Part shown: piece by piece, positions 8,125 through 17,873 of the stretch
How the letters are laid out: every line of letters begins with the position of its first letter
How positions within the stretch are numbered: the stretch's first letter is position 1
DNA from: CAYNGH01 sp964396845
GTDB lineage: Bacteria; Vulcanimicrobiota; JAJTBE01; CAYNGH01
Direction: 5' to 3'
NCBI GenBank assembly: GCA_964396845.1
Contig: CAYNGH010000010.1
Coordinates: 1 to 43,058 of the forward strand
Length of the DNA stretch: 43,058 nucleotides
Translations under genes and position numbers: made by a program
Notes under the pieces: model-generated
Told to the model about the DNA's origin: nothing
Database searches by the model: none
Seen by the model: the letters and a program-made list of their open reading frames with translations, nothing else

Positions 8125-8251
8125 ATAATCAATTTTCGAAGGATCCACGTGTTTCCAGTGGAATGATATGTTAGTGCAAGGCTGTCATACTGCGGGCTGA
8201 GTATTTTTCGGCAGGCCAACAAAGTATGTGGGCTACAGAAGGAGATCCTCT

Positions 8252-8791
8252 TTGATCCGGGGAGTAATGAAAACCCTCTGGGAGCTTCTGGGCGGTGACA
8301 GGGCCGTCACCCGCCTGTTTAATGCAATGAAAGAAGGACAATGGGACAACGCAAGTTCCCTGTTGGAAAAAGATCCTTCCCTGGTAAAAAAAAAGAACCG
8401 CTTCGGGAACACTCCTCTCCACACAGCCTCGGCCCTGGGAAACACTGAAATGACAGAGTTTCTGCTGGAGCACGGCGCAGATGTCAACTGTTGCAACACT
8501 ATGGGATGGACTCCCCTTCACATGGCGGGAGTGGAGGATCATCCCGGGGTTATCCGCCAGCTCATCGGTGCCGGAGCCGACACAGAAGCCAGAGATCACC
8601 TGGGCCAGACTCCACTTCACTGGGCTGCCCAAAGAGGATCCACGGGAGCTGTCCAGGCACTGTTAGAGAAAAAAGCAGATATATTATGCCGGAACAAAAA
8701 GGGGAACACACCTCTTTCCCTGGCAAAATCAGGAGGACATCAGAAAACAGCAGAGGTGATAAAAAAATATCGCCCGAAACATGCTCAGTAG
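8252..8791 (+). CDS. Ankyrin-repeat protein
   Basis: 179 residues. Four ankyrin repeats are visible from about residue 42 (NRFGNTPLHTASALGN, MGWTPLHMAG, LGQTPLHWAAQRG, KGNTPLSLAKSGG), preceded by a degenerate first unit. Ankyrin repeats mediate protein-protein contacts; no catalytic domain is attached, and there is no signal peptide, so a cytoplasmic adaptor is likely. The TTG at 8252 has AAGGAG at 7-nt spacing; the ATG at 8267 (MKTLWELL) is an alternative but its nearest G-rich site is only 2 nt away. A second ankyrin gene at 35829 has a similar short N-terminal region (IIKALTG versus VMKTLWELLGG). Confidence 0.9.
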   Translation: MIRGVMKTLWELLGGDRAVTRLFNAMKEGQWDNASSLLEKDPSLVKKKNRFGNTPLHTASALGNTEMTEFLLEHGADVNCCNTMGWTPLHMAGVEDHPGVIRQLIGAGADTEARDHLGQTPLHWAAQRGSTGAVQALLEKKADILCRNKKGNTPLSLAKSGGHQKTAEVIKKYRPKHAQ

Positions 8792-8907
8792 CCCTTGATA
8801 TTCAAGGGAATTCAAGTGAAATAATTAAGAAAAGTTGTATTGACAGGCAAAAACAAACAATTACCGTTGCGAATTCCAACAGAAGAAACAAATAACGAAG
8901 CCTGTTG

Positions 8908-8921
8908 ACTAATATATTAGT
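8908..8921. promoter_or_regulatory. 14-bp perfect palindrome before the HEAT-repeat gene
   Basis: ACTAATATATTAGT is a perfect palindrome 20 bp upstream of the HEAT-gene start, between a TTGACT element and the ribosome site. It shares the CTAATA/TATTAG half-sites with the palindrome before the peroxiredoxin gene, but without the 5-bp spacer. It could be an operator; chance in AT-rich DNA is possible. Confidence 0.3.
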
Positions 8922-8941
8922 ATTTATCGGGGAGTTACTAT

Positions 8942-11900
8942 ATGAATTTTGATGATTTGAAGAATCTATTCAAAGGCGCCACCGGTAAGGTACAGAAAAC
9001 CATCAAGCGGACACCCAAAAACATAAAGAAAATCGGCAAGAAAATCCGCCGTTTTGACGTTGTTGACAAACTGTTCAAAGTGGCCCCTCAAAAAATCAAA
9101 GAATACGGTGACAGGATCGAAGAAGACCTGGAACGCAGTATTGACAGCAGGATCAAGAAAAAAGGCCTTGAAACCAAGCTGTTTGATCATTTCTTTACAA
9201 AAAGAAAAAAAGGAGATCAGCAGGATCAGGACACCGGAAAAAAATCCCGCATTGCAAAACTGACGGAAAAACTTGACAGCAACGAATGCGAGGAACGCCT
9301 CAATGCAGTAAAGGAGCTGGACAGCATCGGCGATGTCCTGGCGGTGGAGCCTCTCATCAAGGCCCTCTGGGATTATCACTCCAGCGTCCGTGAAGCTGCT
9401 GCCATTGCTCTGGGAAAGCTGGGAGATTCCAGGGCTGTTGACCGGCTCATCAAGACTATGGGAGATCACATATACTCCCACGAATCTAACTGGACCCACA
9501 GCCAGAACATTCTCGGAGCCCTGGGCGACTACAGCCAGTTTGTCAAGGGTGCCGGCGGTGATGATGAGAAATTTATTCTGCGTGGTTCTCTTGAAAACTA
9601 CTGTGATTCAGTCCGCAAGGGATATGGCGACTATAACGAACAGGTGCGTTCCGCCTGTGCCCGGGCCCTGGGAGAGATCGGCAATGTTCAGGCGGTGGAT
9701 CCTCTGGTGCGTGCTCTGGAGCGGGATGAAAAATCCTATGTGCGGGAAGCCTGTGCCCGTGCTCTGGGAAATGTGGGCAAGGCTCTGGTCAAACCGATTT
9801 TTGACACAATGAATAAGGGCGGTGTTGAAGAACGACAGCAGGCTGCGGACTCCTGGTCAAAGTTGCGCCCCCGTCTGGTGGAACCTCTGATTACAGCCCT
9901 GGAAGACAAACGATACGACCCGGATCACAACGATGTCCGGGGAGCTGCAGCCAGTTCCCTGGGCAAAATTGGAGATCCCCTGACAGTGGGTCTGCTGATG
10001 GATTGCCTGAATGACGAGAAGGCATCTGTTCGGGCGGCGGCTGTCCGATCCCTGGGTGAAATCGGCGACCCCCAGGCCATTGAACCGTTGGTGGAATGCC
10101 TTGCGGATTACCGTTACGATCCCGATCACCACAATGTCCGGGGTGTAGCCGCAGAAGCCCTGGACTCCCTGGGCTGGAATCCTACCCGTGACGAAAACGG
10201 TGCCAGATATTACATTGCCAAACGCCAGTATGATCAGTGTCTGGCCCTGGGCCGGGTTTCCATAGCTCCCCTGATGAAGGTATTCAGCGATGCCGACAAG
10301 GTGCTTCGCATGGAGGCCATTGAAACCATTGTGAAGTACGGTAAATTAGTGGTGCCTCCCCTCATCGGCTGTCTGAACGATCACAAGAGCCAGGTACGCT
10401 CATCGGCAGCCACAGCCCTGGGGGACATCGGGGATTTGCAGGCATTGGAGCCTGTCATGTTTCTGCTGGCGGAAGACATGAAGCCATCGGTTCGTGAAGC
10501 AGCAGCCCTGGCCCTGGGAGGACTGGGTGATCGGCATGCCGTGGGACAGCTTGTCAAGTCCCTGGGTGCTAATCCCGATTATCCTGAAGTTCGGGTGGCA
10601 GTAGCCACGGCCTTGGGAGAGCTGGGAGATCCCCGCAGTCTGCGGGCCTTGCTTGTTGCCCTGGGGGATAAAAAATCTTCAGTGCGTCAAGCTGCAGCCA
10701 CAGCTCTGGGCCAGCTGGGCCAGAAGGAAGCAGTGGATCCCCTGATACAGGCCATGTGCGACTTCAGAAGAGATCCCGACGGCAACGATGTCCGGGGTGC
10801 CTCGGCAGAAGCCCTGGAAAGAATTGGATGGGAGCCTGCCCGGGACGAAGTGGCAGCTTACTATTACATTGCCCGGAAGGATTATGATTCCGCCTCGGCG
10901 TTGGGTCAGACCGCAGTGGTACCCTTATTTGTGGCGATGTCCAAAGACAGCGAGGATGTCTGTCGCAATGCATCCAGGGCTATGTCTGCCATCGGTCATC
11001 CTGCAGTGGAGATGCTGGTTCGCTGCCTTTGGGATGAACAGCCCCATGTCCGTCGTGAAGCAGCCCTGGCCCTGGGAGAAATCAGAGAGAAACGAGCTGT
11101 GGAGCCTCTCATTCGGGCAGTGGTGGACTCCGATGATTTTGTACGGGCTGCCTGTGCCTGGGCCTTGGGAAATATCGGGGATGTGAGCGCCATCAATCCC
11201 CTGACTGACACCCTTAACTACGACAAGAAGTCGATTGTCCGGGAGGCTGCTGCCCGTGCCCTGGGTCTGATAAGTCCAAAGGTGTTAAAACCCATCCTCC
11301 AGGCCATGCAAGATCCCAAGGAATCTGTTGCAGAAGCGGCAAAGAACGCCTGGGGCAAGGTTGGAGAAGTGGTGGTGGAGCCTCTCATCGATGCCCTGGA
11401 AGACTACAGCGAGGACAAGGACGGCAACGATGTCCGGGGAGCCGCGGCAGAGGCCCTGGGCCGGATTGGGGACCCCCGGGCTTTGGAGCTGTTGTCATAC
11501 TCAGTGGTGGGGGACAAGAAAGAATCAGTCCGCTATGCATCGGCGGTGGCCCTGGGACTTCTGGGAAAACCCCAGGCCATTCCATCCCTCATCAAGGCTC
11601 TTTCCCAGAATCCAGACAAGTTTGATGTGGCTGCTGCGGCGGCAAACTCCCTGGATCAGTTAGGCTGGACTCCCAGGGAAGATGAATTCGGTGCCCGTTA
11701 TTATATTGCCAAAAAGCAATATGAAAAGTCCATGATCCTCGGGGAGATTGCCGTGGAACCCCTGATTCAGGCCCTGGGAAGCGAAGACGAAAAGTCCAGC
11801 GGCGAAGCCTTTGAAGCCCTGATGAGCATTGGCCCTGCAGTCATCGATCATTTAATTTTGGCCCTGGGAGAAGACAACAACCGAATCCGTTCTGCAGCTG

Positions 11901-12715
11901 CCGGCGCCCTCTACCAGATGGGGGAGGTTTCCGTGGATCCCCTGGTGGTGGCTCTGGAGCATGAAAGCCATTCAATCCGGGGAGCTGCTGCAGAAACCCT
12001 GGGACACCTCAAGGATGTCCGGGCAGTGGAACCCCTCACCCGGAAGATATGGGATGAAAATGAATATGTCCGCAGTTGCGCTGCAGAAGCCCTGGGAAAC
12101 ATCGGAGATCGAAGACCTGTGGAATTGCTCCTGAAATCCCTTTGCAACATCAAACCTGCTGTCCGGCAGGCATCTGCCACGGCCCTGGGCAAAATTGGCG
12201 ATTCCAGAGCCATGGATCCCCTGGTTAAGACCCTGGATGACACCAATTATGATCCCGAGGTCTATCAAATACGCCGGGTAGCTCTGGAAGCCCTGGAAAA
12301 AATCGGATGGAGGCCGGAAAACCCCCAATATCTGGCCCGCTATCATGCTATCAGGGGAGAGTTTGAAAAATGCATTCCTCTGGGGACCAAAGGAGTTGAT
12401 GCAGTTGCCAGGGAGATGTGCTTCGGCCCAAAGGATTATTGCAAGACTGCAGCATCAGCCCTCACCGCCATCGGCAAGCCTGCGGTGGATGCCCTTATCG
12501 AGGCCATGGGCAGTCCCTTGGAGCACATAAGCCGGGAGGCTGTGGAATCTCTGATTCGCATCGGCCCCGATGCAGTCCCCCAGCTGATTATTTCCCTGAC
12601 ATCCGATGATGAAAAGATCCGGGAAGGATCCGTGGAAGTGCTGGGTCAGATTGGAACCCCCGAGGCCATTGAGGCAGTGGAGGAGAAAGAGGAGCTTAAA
12701 TACGGATACATGTAA
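8942..12715 (+). CDS. Giant HEAT-repeat (PBS-lyase type) scaffold protein
   Basis: 1257 residues. A basic, lysine-rich N-terminal segment (about 1-105) is followed by more than 25 HEAT repeats of the bacterial PBS-lyase type, with the recurring pattern VREAAAxALGxLGDxxAVxPLIxAL. Four times the HEAT array is interrupted by a different unit starting LGW-P and containing ARYYIAK-x-Y-x-x-x-x-x-LG (near residues 411, 629, 908 and 1122), giving a higher-order module structure. HEAT solenoids bind partner proteins; in phycobilin lyases they bind chromophore proteins, but nothing here suggests that use. No signal peptide or membrane segment. GGGGAG lies 7 nt before the ATG. It precedes the Ser/Thr kinase gene with a terminator between them. 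Confidence 0.95.
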   Translation: MNFDDLKNLFKGATGKVQKTIKRTPKNIKKIGKKIRRFDVVDKLFKVAPQKIKEYGDRIEEDLERSIDSRIKKKGLETKLFDHFFTKRKKGDQQDQDTGKKSRIAKLTEKLDSNECEERLNAVKELDSIGDVLAVEPLIKALWDYHSSVREAAAIALGKLGDSRAVDRLIKTMGDHIYSHESNWTHSQNILGALGDYSQFVKGAGGDDEKFILRGSLENYCDSVRKGYGDYNEQVRSACARALGEIGNVQAVDPLVRALERDEKSYVREACARALGNVGKALVKPIFDTMNKGGVEERQQAADSWSKLRPRLVEPLITALEDKRYDPDHNDVRGAAASSLGKIGDPLTVGLLMDCLNDEKASVRAAAVRSLGEIGDPQAIEPLVECLADYRYDPDHHNVRGVAAEALDSLGWNPTRDENGARYYIAKRQYDQCLALGRVSIAPLMKVFSDADKVLRMEAIETIVKYGKLVVPPLIGCLNDHKSQVRSSAATALGDIGDLQALEPVMFLLAEDMKPSVREAAALALGGLGDRHAVGQLVKSLGANPDYPEVRVAVATALGELGDPRSLRALLVALGDKKSSVRQAAATALGQLGQKEAVDPLIQAMCDFRRDPDGNDVRGASAEALERIGWEPARDEVAAYYYIARKDYDSASALGQTAVVPLFVAMSKDSEDVCRNASRAMSAIGHPAVEMLVRCLWDEQPHVRREAALALGEIREKRAVEPLIRAVVDSDDFVRAACAWALGNIGDVSAINPLTDTLNYDKKSIVREAAARALGLISPKVLKPILQAMQDPKESVAEAAKNAWGKVGEVVVEPLIDALEDYSEDKDGNDVRGAAAEALGRIGDPRALELLSYSVVGDKKESVRYASAVALGLLGKPQAIPSLIKALSQNPDKFDVAAAAANSLDQLGWTPREDEFGARYYIAKKQYEKSMILGEIAVEPLIQALGSEDEKSSGEAFEALMSIGPAVIDHLILALGEDNNRIRSAAAGALYQMGEVSVDPLVVALEHESHSIRGAAAETLGHLKDVRAVEPLTRKIWDENEYVRSCAAEALGNIGDRRPVELLLKSLCNIKPAVRQASATALGKIGDSRAMDPLVKTLDDTNYDPEVYQIRRVALEALEKIGWRPENPQYLARYHAIRGEFEKCIPLGTKGVDAVAREMCFGPKDYCKTAASALTAIGKPAVDALIEAMGSPLEHISREAVESLIRIGPDAVPQLIISLTSDDEKIREGSVEVLGQIGTPEAIEAVEEKEELKYGYM

Positions 12716-12831
12716 AAAAAGTCTTTTCATGTCCTATTTTGTTGGCAAGCCTTGACTTGAAGCCACAATGTCGTTATGTATCTTGTGGGGCACCGTACCG
12801 GAACAGACCATGGATTAACAACACTGACCTT

Positions 12832-12860
12832 CCATCCGGAAAGGATGGCCCGGTTTTTTT
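12832..12860 (+). terminator. Probable terminator after the HEAT-repeat gene
   Basis: CCATCC (12832-12837) / GGATGG (12843-12848) forms a 6-bp stem; seven T residues start 5 nt after it. The gap before the T run makes it weaker than the others. Confidence 0.5.
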
Positions 12861-12887
12861 GTTATATTGAATCGAATCTGTGAATAA

Positions 12888-15884
12888 ATGAAATGTCCTT
12901 ACTGTAAAACCGAGAATAAAAAAAATGTCAGAACCTGTCGCAATTGCCGCAGGAGTCTTGTTCGTGTCCCCGCCATGAAGCAAGAAGAAAAACCCAAATC
13001 CCCGGCAGAATCTCCTTCCCGGAAGCCAGGAAAGTCCTCCAGGAAAGAATCCCCAGGCCCGTCCCCCAAAACTGCCCCCAAAGAGATCCCAAAAACAATC
13101 AAAGTCCAGGACCTTCACCAGGACCGGCCCACATTCCGGGTGGTGGATTCGCCCGATGCCGGTAGCGCCAGCAAGCCAGCCTGGTCAATAAAGACATCCA
13201 TCCAAAACGGCCGTTACAGCATATTAAAACAGCTGGGGGCTGGAGGAATGAGCCGGGTATATCTGGCCAGAGATCAGAAGATGGATTGTCATGTGGTAAT
13301 AAAAGAAATGCAGGTGCTCGAGGCAACTCCCGAAGAGCTGGATTATTTCCAGAAACGTTTCCATACCGAGGCAAAGCTTCTCTTCCGGCTGAGTTGCCGG
13401 GGGATCCCCAAGGTGACCGATTTTTTCAGCGAAGAGGGAGCCAATTACCTGGTGATGGAATACATCGAAGGGGAAGACCTTTTTGCTTTTCTGGAGAAAC
13501 GTCCCGACAGGAGAATATCCGTAGGGGAATTTGTGGACTGGATGTGGCAGTTGCTGGAAACATTGTCCTTTCTTCATTCCCAGGACCCCATCATCATCCA
13601 CCGGGACATCAAACCCACCAACATCATGCTCACACCCCAGGGGAAGGTTATACTGGTGGATTTTGGCCTGGCAACATCTCTGGAAGGGGATAACAGGACT
13701 CAGACCACCATCGGCACTTTCGGCTATGCTTCACCGGAGCATTACATGGGGAAGCTCACCACCAGTTCCGACATATTCAGCCTGGGAGCATCCTTTCATT
13801 TTCTCCTCACCGGCCAGGAGCCTGCCCAGCGGGTTCCCTTCGACTATCCCCCCATATCCTCATACCGGGATGATGTTAACGAAGGGATCGATTATATCAT
13901 ATCCCGGATGGTGGAAAGAGAAGAAAACAGCCGTTACCAGTCTGCCAGGGAAGTGCTTGAGGATCTGCGAAAGCTGACGGATTATCTCAACGAGCCTGAT
14001 GAATATGAAACCATGCCGGTTTTCAGCCCATCCCGGGAAAATAACCAGGAAAAACAATATCTTCTGGGAGATTCCGCCAGCGGTGATTCATATTATTCCG
14101 GCATCAAAATGACCGCCGGAGGCAACAAAAAAGACCAGGAAAAACCTGTTCCTGATAACTATAAAGACTCCCGGAAAGAACCGGAAAACCCATCGGCCCG
14201 AATGTTTCTGGACCCCGCAGATGAATTCTCCGATGACGAGGATCGAAAGACCTTCTCAGGCTTCCTGGAACGTTTCAAGGAAAAAATTGACCAGATCAAG
14301 CCCCCTGCTGTCAAGCTGACACCAAAGTTAATAATCCCGGTGGTTATTTTGTTGGTCTTGCTGACAGGTTTTTTTCTGATGGCAGGGCGCAAGCCTGGCA
14401 CAGTCCCCCCCCCGCCGGGTGAAGGCCTGCCGGAACAGGGAGTTGACACCGCTAAAATTTTAAGAGAAAGCCTTAAAGCCGGCCTTCATTATATGGAAGA
14501 GGAAAAATTTGACCTGGCCATCAAAGAATTCGGCAGGGCCGTGGAACTTGACGAAAATAACACCGAGGCTCTTATGGGCAGGGGCAGAGCTTTCTTCGAG
14601 GTAAAAGATTATTCCGGCGCATTTGATGATTTCAGCCGTGTTATAAACCTGGAACAGGAAAACCACGATGCCTACTGGATGCGAAGCCGGGTTCACATTG
14701 CCAGGGGAGCTCACCAGCAGGCCCGCAAGGACCTTGACTGGTTGATAGAAAAAACCCGCCGTAATGATGCTGCGCCTTATTATTACCAGAGGGCGTTGAC
14801 TTTCTACAGTCAGAACCAGATTGAAGATGCCATCAGGGACCTGCGGGTTTACCTGGATATTGAGAAAAACCGCAAGGATGATCGGGATGAGATCCAGTAT
14901 ATCAAGGCCCAGAAACAGCTCTCAGGCCTTTTAAGGGCCCAGGCAGAGGAAGCTCTCAAAGTCAAGGATTTCCCCCTGGCATTGAGGATTCTCAATGAAG
15001 CCATAATGTATGACCCTGATTCTGAAGGAAACTATTTCATGACAGGCCAGGTCTATGCTGCAATGGAAGATGTGGACAAGGCCATTGCCCAGTTTGAAAA
15101 GGCTCTTGGCCAGAATCCTGAATCGCCCCGGACCCGGCGGGATCTGTCCCGGCTCTATTATCAGCGGGGGATACACTTTGTCAAGACCGACAAGCCCAGG
15201 GATGCAGAAGAAGATTTCAAGGCTGCCTTGAAGATCAGCCCTTCTTTCAGGGCAGTCAGCCGGGAGCTGGCGGATCTTTATAACAAGTCAGGAATCAAAA
15301 GTTTTAATCAGCAGAATTTCAAGGAAGCCCTGGAATATTTTGACAAATCCATCGAGCTGGAAGGGAATGTGGCAGAAACCCTGTATAACCGTGGTTTCAC
15401 TCATTACTCTCTGGGCTACAGGCAACAGGCGGAGGCTGATTTCAAAAAAGCCCTGAGGCTTGATCCCCGCAGTGAGCTGGCATCGAGGATCCCCGGGGAG
15501 ATTGACCCCCGCAAGGGCTTGGGGCCGTCACCTCATAATATCAAGAATACTCCACAGCCTCCCCCTGTGGATCATTCCCCACCAGGGCCGGGACAGAAAT
15601 ATGCTATCCTGATGAATGCCCACAAGGAACTTCAGGAGGGCCGTTATATGGAAACCATCAGGATGGCGGATCAGGTGCTGTCTTTGGACAGCTCATCCCC
15701 GGAAGCCTATGTGTTAAAGGCAGAAGCCCTTGCCCACACAGATCGCATACCCGGGGCAATACAGAACTTCCGTTCGGCTCTCCAGCATGCTCCCGAAGAC
15801 GGAAAACTCTACCGGCATGCCAAGAGCAGGCTTGAGGAACTGTCCCGCCGGGGAGGGCCGCCTATCCCCCGGATCGAACCCTGA
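12888..15884 (+). CDS. Zinc-ribbon Ser/Thr protein kinase with membrane segment and TPRs
   Basis: 998 residues. Zinc ribbon with cysteines 3, 6, 17 and 20; a basic, proline-rich linker; a PKN2-type kinase domain (about 108-365) with glycine loop GAGGMS, lysine in VVIKEM, catalytic loop HRDIKPTN (D240) and DFG at D258, so it looks active; a membrane segment near 481-500 (LIIPVVILLVLLTGFFLMAG); then about ten TPRs. The zinc ribbon and kinase would be cytoplasmic and the TPRs extracytoplasmic. The architecture suggests a kinase that senses or organises an envelope complex through its TPRs. The ATG has no clear ribosome site, but this start preserves the zinc ribbon. The gene ends 67 bp from the convergent HIT gene. 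Confidence 0.95.
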   Translation: MKCPYCKTENKKNVRTCRNCRRSLVRVPAMKQEEKPKSPAESPSRKPGKSSRKESPGPSPKTAPKEIPKTIKVQDLHQDRPTFRVVDSPDAGSASKPAWSIKTSIQNGRYSILKQLGAGGMSRVYLARDQKMDCHVVIKEMQVLEATPEELDYFQKRFHTEAKLLFRLSCRGIPKVTDFFSEEGANYLVMEYIEGEDLFAFLEKRPDRRISVGEFVDWMWQLLETLSFLHSQDPIIIHRDIKPTNIMLTPQGKVILVDFGLATSLEGDNRTQTTIGTFGYASPEHYMGKLTTSSDIFSLGASFHFLLTGQEPAQRVPFDYPPISSYRDDVNEGIDYIISRMVEREENSRYQSAREVLEDLRKLTDYLNEPDEYETMPVFSPSRENNQEKQYLLGDSASGDSYYSGIKMTAGGNKKDQEKPVPDNYKDSRKEPENPSARMFLDPADEFSDDEDRKTFSGFLERFKEKIDQIKPPAVKLTPKLIIPVVILLVLLTGFFLMAGRKPGTVPPPPGEGLPEQGVDTAKILRESLKAGLHYMEEEKFDLAIKEFGRAVELDENNTEALMGRGRAFFEVKDYSGAFDDFSRVINLEQENHDAYWMRSRVHIARGAHQQARKDLDWLIEKTRRNDAAPYYYQRALTFYSQNQIEDAIRDLRVYLDIEKNRKDDRDEIQYIKAQKQLSGLLRAQAEEALKVKDFPLALRILNEAIMYDPDSEGNYFMTGQVYAAMEDVDKAIAQFEKALGQNPESPRTRRDLSRLYYQRGIHFVKTDKPRDAEEDFKAALKISPSFRAVSRELADLYNKSGIKSFNQQNFKEALEYFDKSIELEGNVAETLYNRGFTHYSLGYRQQAEADFKKALRLDPRSELASRIPGEIDPRKGLGPSPHNIKNTPQPPPVDHSPPGPGQKYAILMNAHKELQEGRYMETIRMADQVLSLDSSSPEAYVLKAEALAHTDRIPGAIQNFRSALQHAPEDGKLYRHAKSRLEELSRRGGPPIPRIEP

Positions 15885-15950
15885 GAAGATTCACCGGGAA
15901 ACTCAGTGACCGAAATGAAATACAACACAACTGGTTATTTGCTGTGAAAC

Positions 15951-16292
15951 TTATCCCGGAGGCCATGCAAAAGATCTGCCTCCTAGAATATGAAAGTGCA
16001 CATGGAACACCGACTGTCCCGCTTCGGCCTCGCAGTTGTTGACGATACGCACTCCCCGGCCCGTCAGGCCAAGATCTTTAACAATCCGGGGAATACTGCA
16101 CATCAGGTGCCCCATAATCTCCTGGTGCTCCGGTTTGAGGCTGGTTATGCGGTCAATGTGAATTTTCGGAATCACCAGAACATGGGTTGGAGCAATGGGG
16201 TTGATATCCTTGAATGCAAGAATATGGGGGTCATCATAAACAATTTCCGATGGTATTCTTCCCTTGACTATATTACAGAACAAACAGTCCAT
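15951..16292 (-). CDS. HIT-family (HINT-like) nucleotide hydrolase
   Basis: 113 residues, the usual length for HINT proteins. HIT proteins cleave nucleoside phosphoramidates and related nucleotidyl bonds in the cytoplasm. The signature HVHFHIL (His-x-His-x-His) lies near the C-terminus and the N-terminal CLFCNIVKGRIPSEIVYDD and APTHVLVIPK motifs are typical. Two ATGs are adjacent; the second (16292) is 5 nt from GGGAGG and gives the standard MDCLFC start, so I prefer it over 16295. It stands alone between the convergent kinase and the subtilase gene. Confidence 0.93.
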   Translation of the reverse strand: MDCLFCNIVKGRIPSEIVYDDPHILAFKDINPIAPTHVLVIPKIHIDRITSLKPEHQEIMGHLMCSIPRIVKDLGLTGRGVRIVNNCEAEAGQSVFHVHFHILGGRSFAWPPG

Positions 16293-16416
16293 CATTACCT
16301 CCCGGGGTGGAGTTTCATCGAGTCAATTTCCTTGAACCCACTGGTTTCCAAATGGTTGCCACTCTCGTATATCTGGTTTTGTACAGTCCCCTGATTTCTC
16401 CTTCCCGAAAAAATCT

Positions 16417-16450
16417 CTAAAATCAAAGGGGAGCCTGTGAAGACTCCCCT
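16417..16450 (-). terminator. Rho-independent terminator of the subtilase gene
   Basis: AGGGGAG (16427-16433) and CTCCCCT (16444-16450) form a perfect 7-bp stem with a 10-nt loop; reading leftward it is followed by TTGATTTT. It lies 35 bp past the subtilase stop. Confidence 0.75.
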
Positions 16451-16484
16451 GATTGTTCTACTTTGACTTTTACCGCCTGGAAAG

Positions 16485-17873
16485 TTATGCCTTGGTGACA
16501 TCCTGGCCAGTCAGTTTTTTGAGGGCCTTGGCAAAGTCCGCAACCCCTGCTCCCTGATCCTTGTGGGGAAGCCTTTCGGGCTTAACTTCAGGATCCGAGG
16601 GTTTGGTCATAAGGGGATCTGCTGAACCCATCACAGCACCCTTGATCTCACCGGGAGATGCTGTGTAGAGTCCCTGTTTGAGGAGCAATGAACCGCCAGC
16701 CATGAAGGGGCATGCCATTGAAGTCCCGGACATCTTTGTGTATCCGCCGGTATGTCTGGGGGCCACAATGTTCACGCCGGGGGTGATGATGTCAGGCTTG
16801 GGCCTTCCGTCCCTGGTGGTGCCACGGCTTGAGAAGTAAGCCACGGTGTCGTCACTGCGATCGACGGTACCCTTGTCATCCATTGCGCCAACGGTCATAA
16901 TGCTGGGGCCATGGGCAGGAGTGCCGATGGTTCGATCTCTGGGGCCGGAGTTTCCGGCAGCAGCTACAACCAGAATTCCGCTGGCAGTTGCCTTGTCGCA
17001 GGCCTGAACCACCGGGTCATCCTTGTAGGACTGCCAGGCAGTTCCGCCGAGGGACATGCTCAGCACGTCGATTGACAGCTCGTCTTTCTTTTCCACTGCC
17101 CACTGAATGCCGGCGATGATGTCGGAGAAGGATCCGCCACCGCTGGCACTGAGGACTTTAATCCCCACCAGGTTGGCCTCGGGAGCCACACCGGCATACT
17201 TTCCGCCTGATTCTGAACCGTCGCCAACAGCGATACCGGCGCAGTGAGTGCCGTGTCCCTGGTCGTCATAGGCATGCTCGATGCCTTCTTTGCCGGTAAT
17301 CATGCATTTGAAGCCGGTTATGCGATCTTTGTAGTCGGGATGCTGGGCAATACCGGTGTCGATGACTGCAACGGTGGTGCCTTTTCCTTTGAATCCGGCA
17401 TCCCACAGCTTGTCAATACCCATGGTTTTTCCAGCCACATCCATCAGGGGAGTAGCGTCGCTCATCAACTCAGCGGATTCCACCGGTTCGATGATTCCCA
17501 TTCTTCCATCGAGGAATACCTTGATGTCATTGGCTCCCTTGGACAGGTCCGGCATAATACCGCTCTTGCTGGGATCCACCTCTGCTGCGAAACCGTTGAT
17601 AATTGGAAGGTCTTTGGTAATCTTGTTCTCGGGGTTTGAAGAAACCTTCTCTTTTAGCTCTGCCAGTTTTTCCGGGCTGTCAGCCTTGATGATAATGTTG
17701 ACCTTGCCCGACTCGCTGATGTCCTGTTTGGGTATTGTCAGAACATCATGCAGTGTTACCTGGTCTTTTGGCTCCTGGGAAACTTTTGCTTCCTTGCTTT
17801 TTGCAGCGGGCATCCCGGTGTGCACTGACTTTCCTGAAATGTTGCCGACATTGTTCGATCTTATGCCGTCCAT
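16485..17873 (-). CDS. Subtilisin-family (S8) serine protease
   Basis: 462 residues. The catalytic triad is complete: D172 (AVIDTG), H207 (GHGTHC), S385 (SGTSMA), with oxyanion N308 (AAGNSG). Residues about 57-103 resemble the inhibitor I9 propeptide (ending INGFAAEVD), which assists folding and is usually removed by self-cleavage. No signal peptide is visible in the polar N-terminus (MDGIRSNNVGNISGKSVH), unlike most propeptide-bearing subtilases, so it is either cytoplasmic or exported by a non-Sec route. The ATG has AGGAGG at 7 nt. It diverges from the 20-residue repeat gene. Confidence 0.95.
   Translation of the reverse strand: MDGIRSNNVGNISGKSVHTGMPAAKSKEAKVSQEPKDQVTLHDVLTIPKQDISESGKVNIIIKADSPEKLAELKEKVSSNPENKITKDLPIINGFAAEVDPSKSGIMPDLSKGANDIKVFLDGRMGIIEPVESAELMSDATPLMDVAGKTMGIDKLWDAGFKGKGTTVAVIDTGIAQHPDYKDRITGFKCMITGKEGIEHAYDDQGHGTHCAGIAVGDGSESGGKYAGVAPEANLVGIKVLSASGGGSFSDIIAGIQWAVEKKDELSIDVLSMSLGGTAWQSYKDDPVVQACDKATASGILVVAAAGNSGPRDRTIGTPAHGPSIMTVGAMDDKGTVDRSDDTVAYFSSRGTTRDGRPKPDIITPGVNIVAPRHTGGYTKMSGTSMACPFMAGGSLLLKQGLYTASPGEIKGAVMGSADPLMTKPSDPEVKPERLPHKDQGAGVADFAKALKKLTGQDVTKA

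Noticed and set aside
16295..16501. Minus-strand frame between the subtilase and HIT genes
   Set aside because: It covers the subtilase terminator and the HIT ribosome site and shows no family features.
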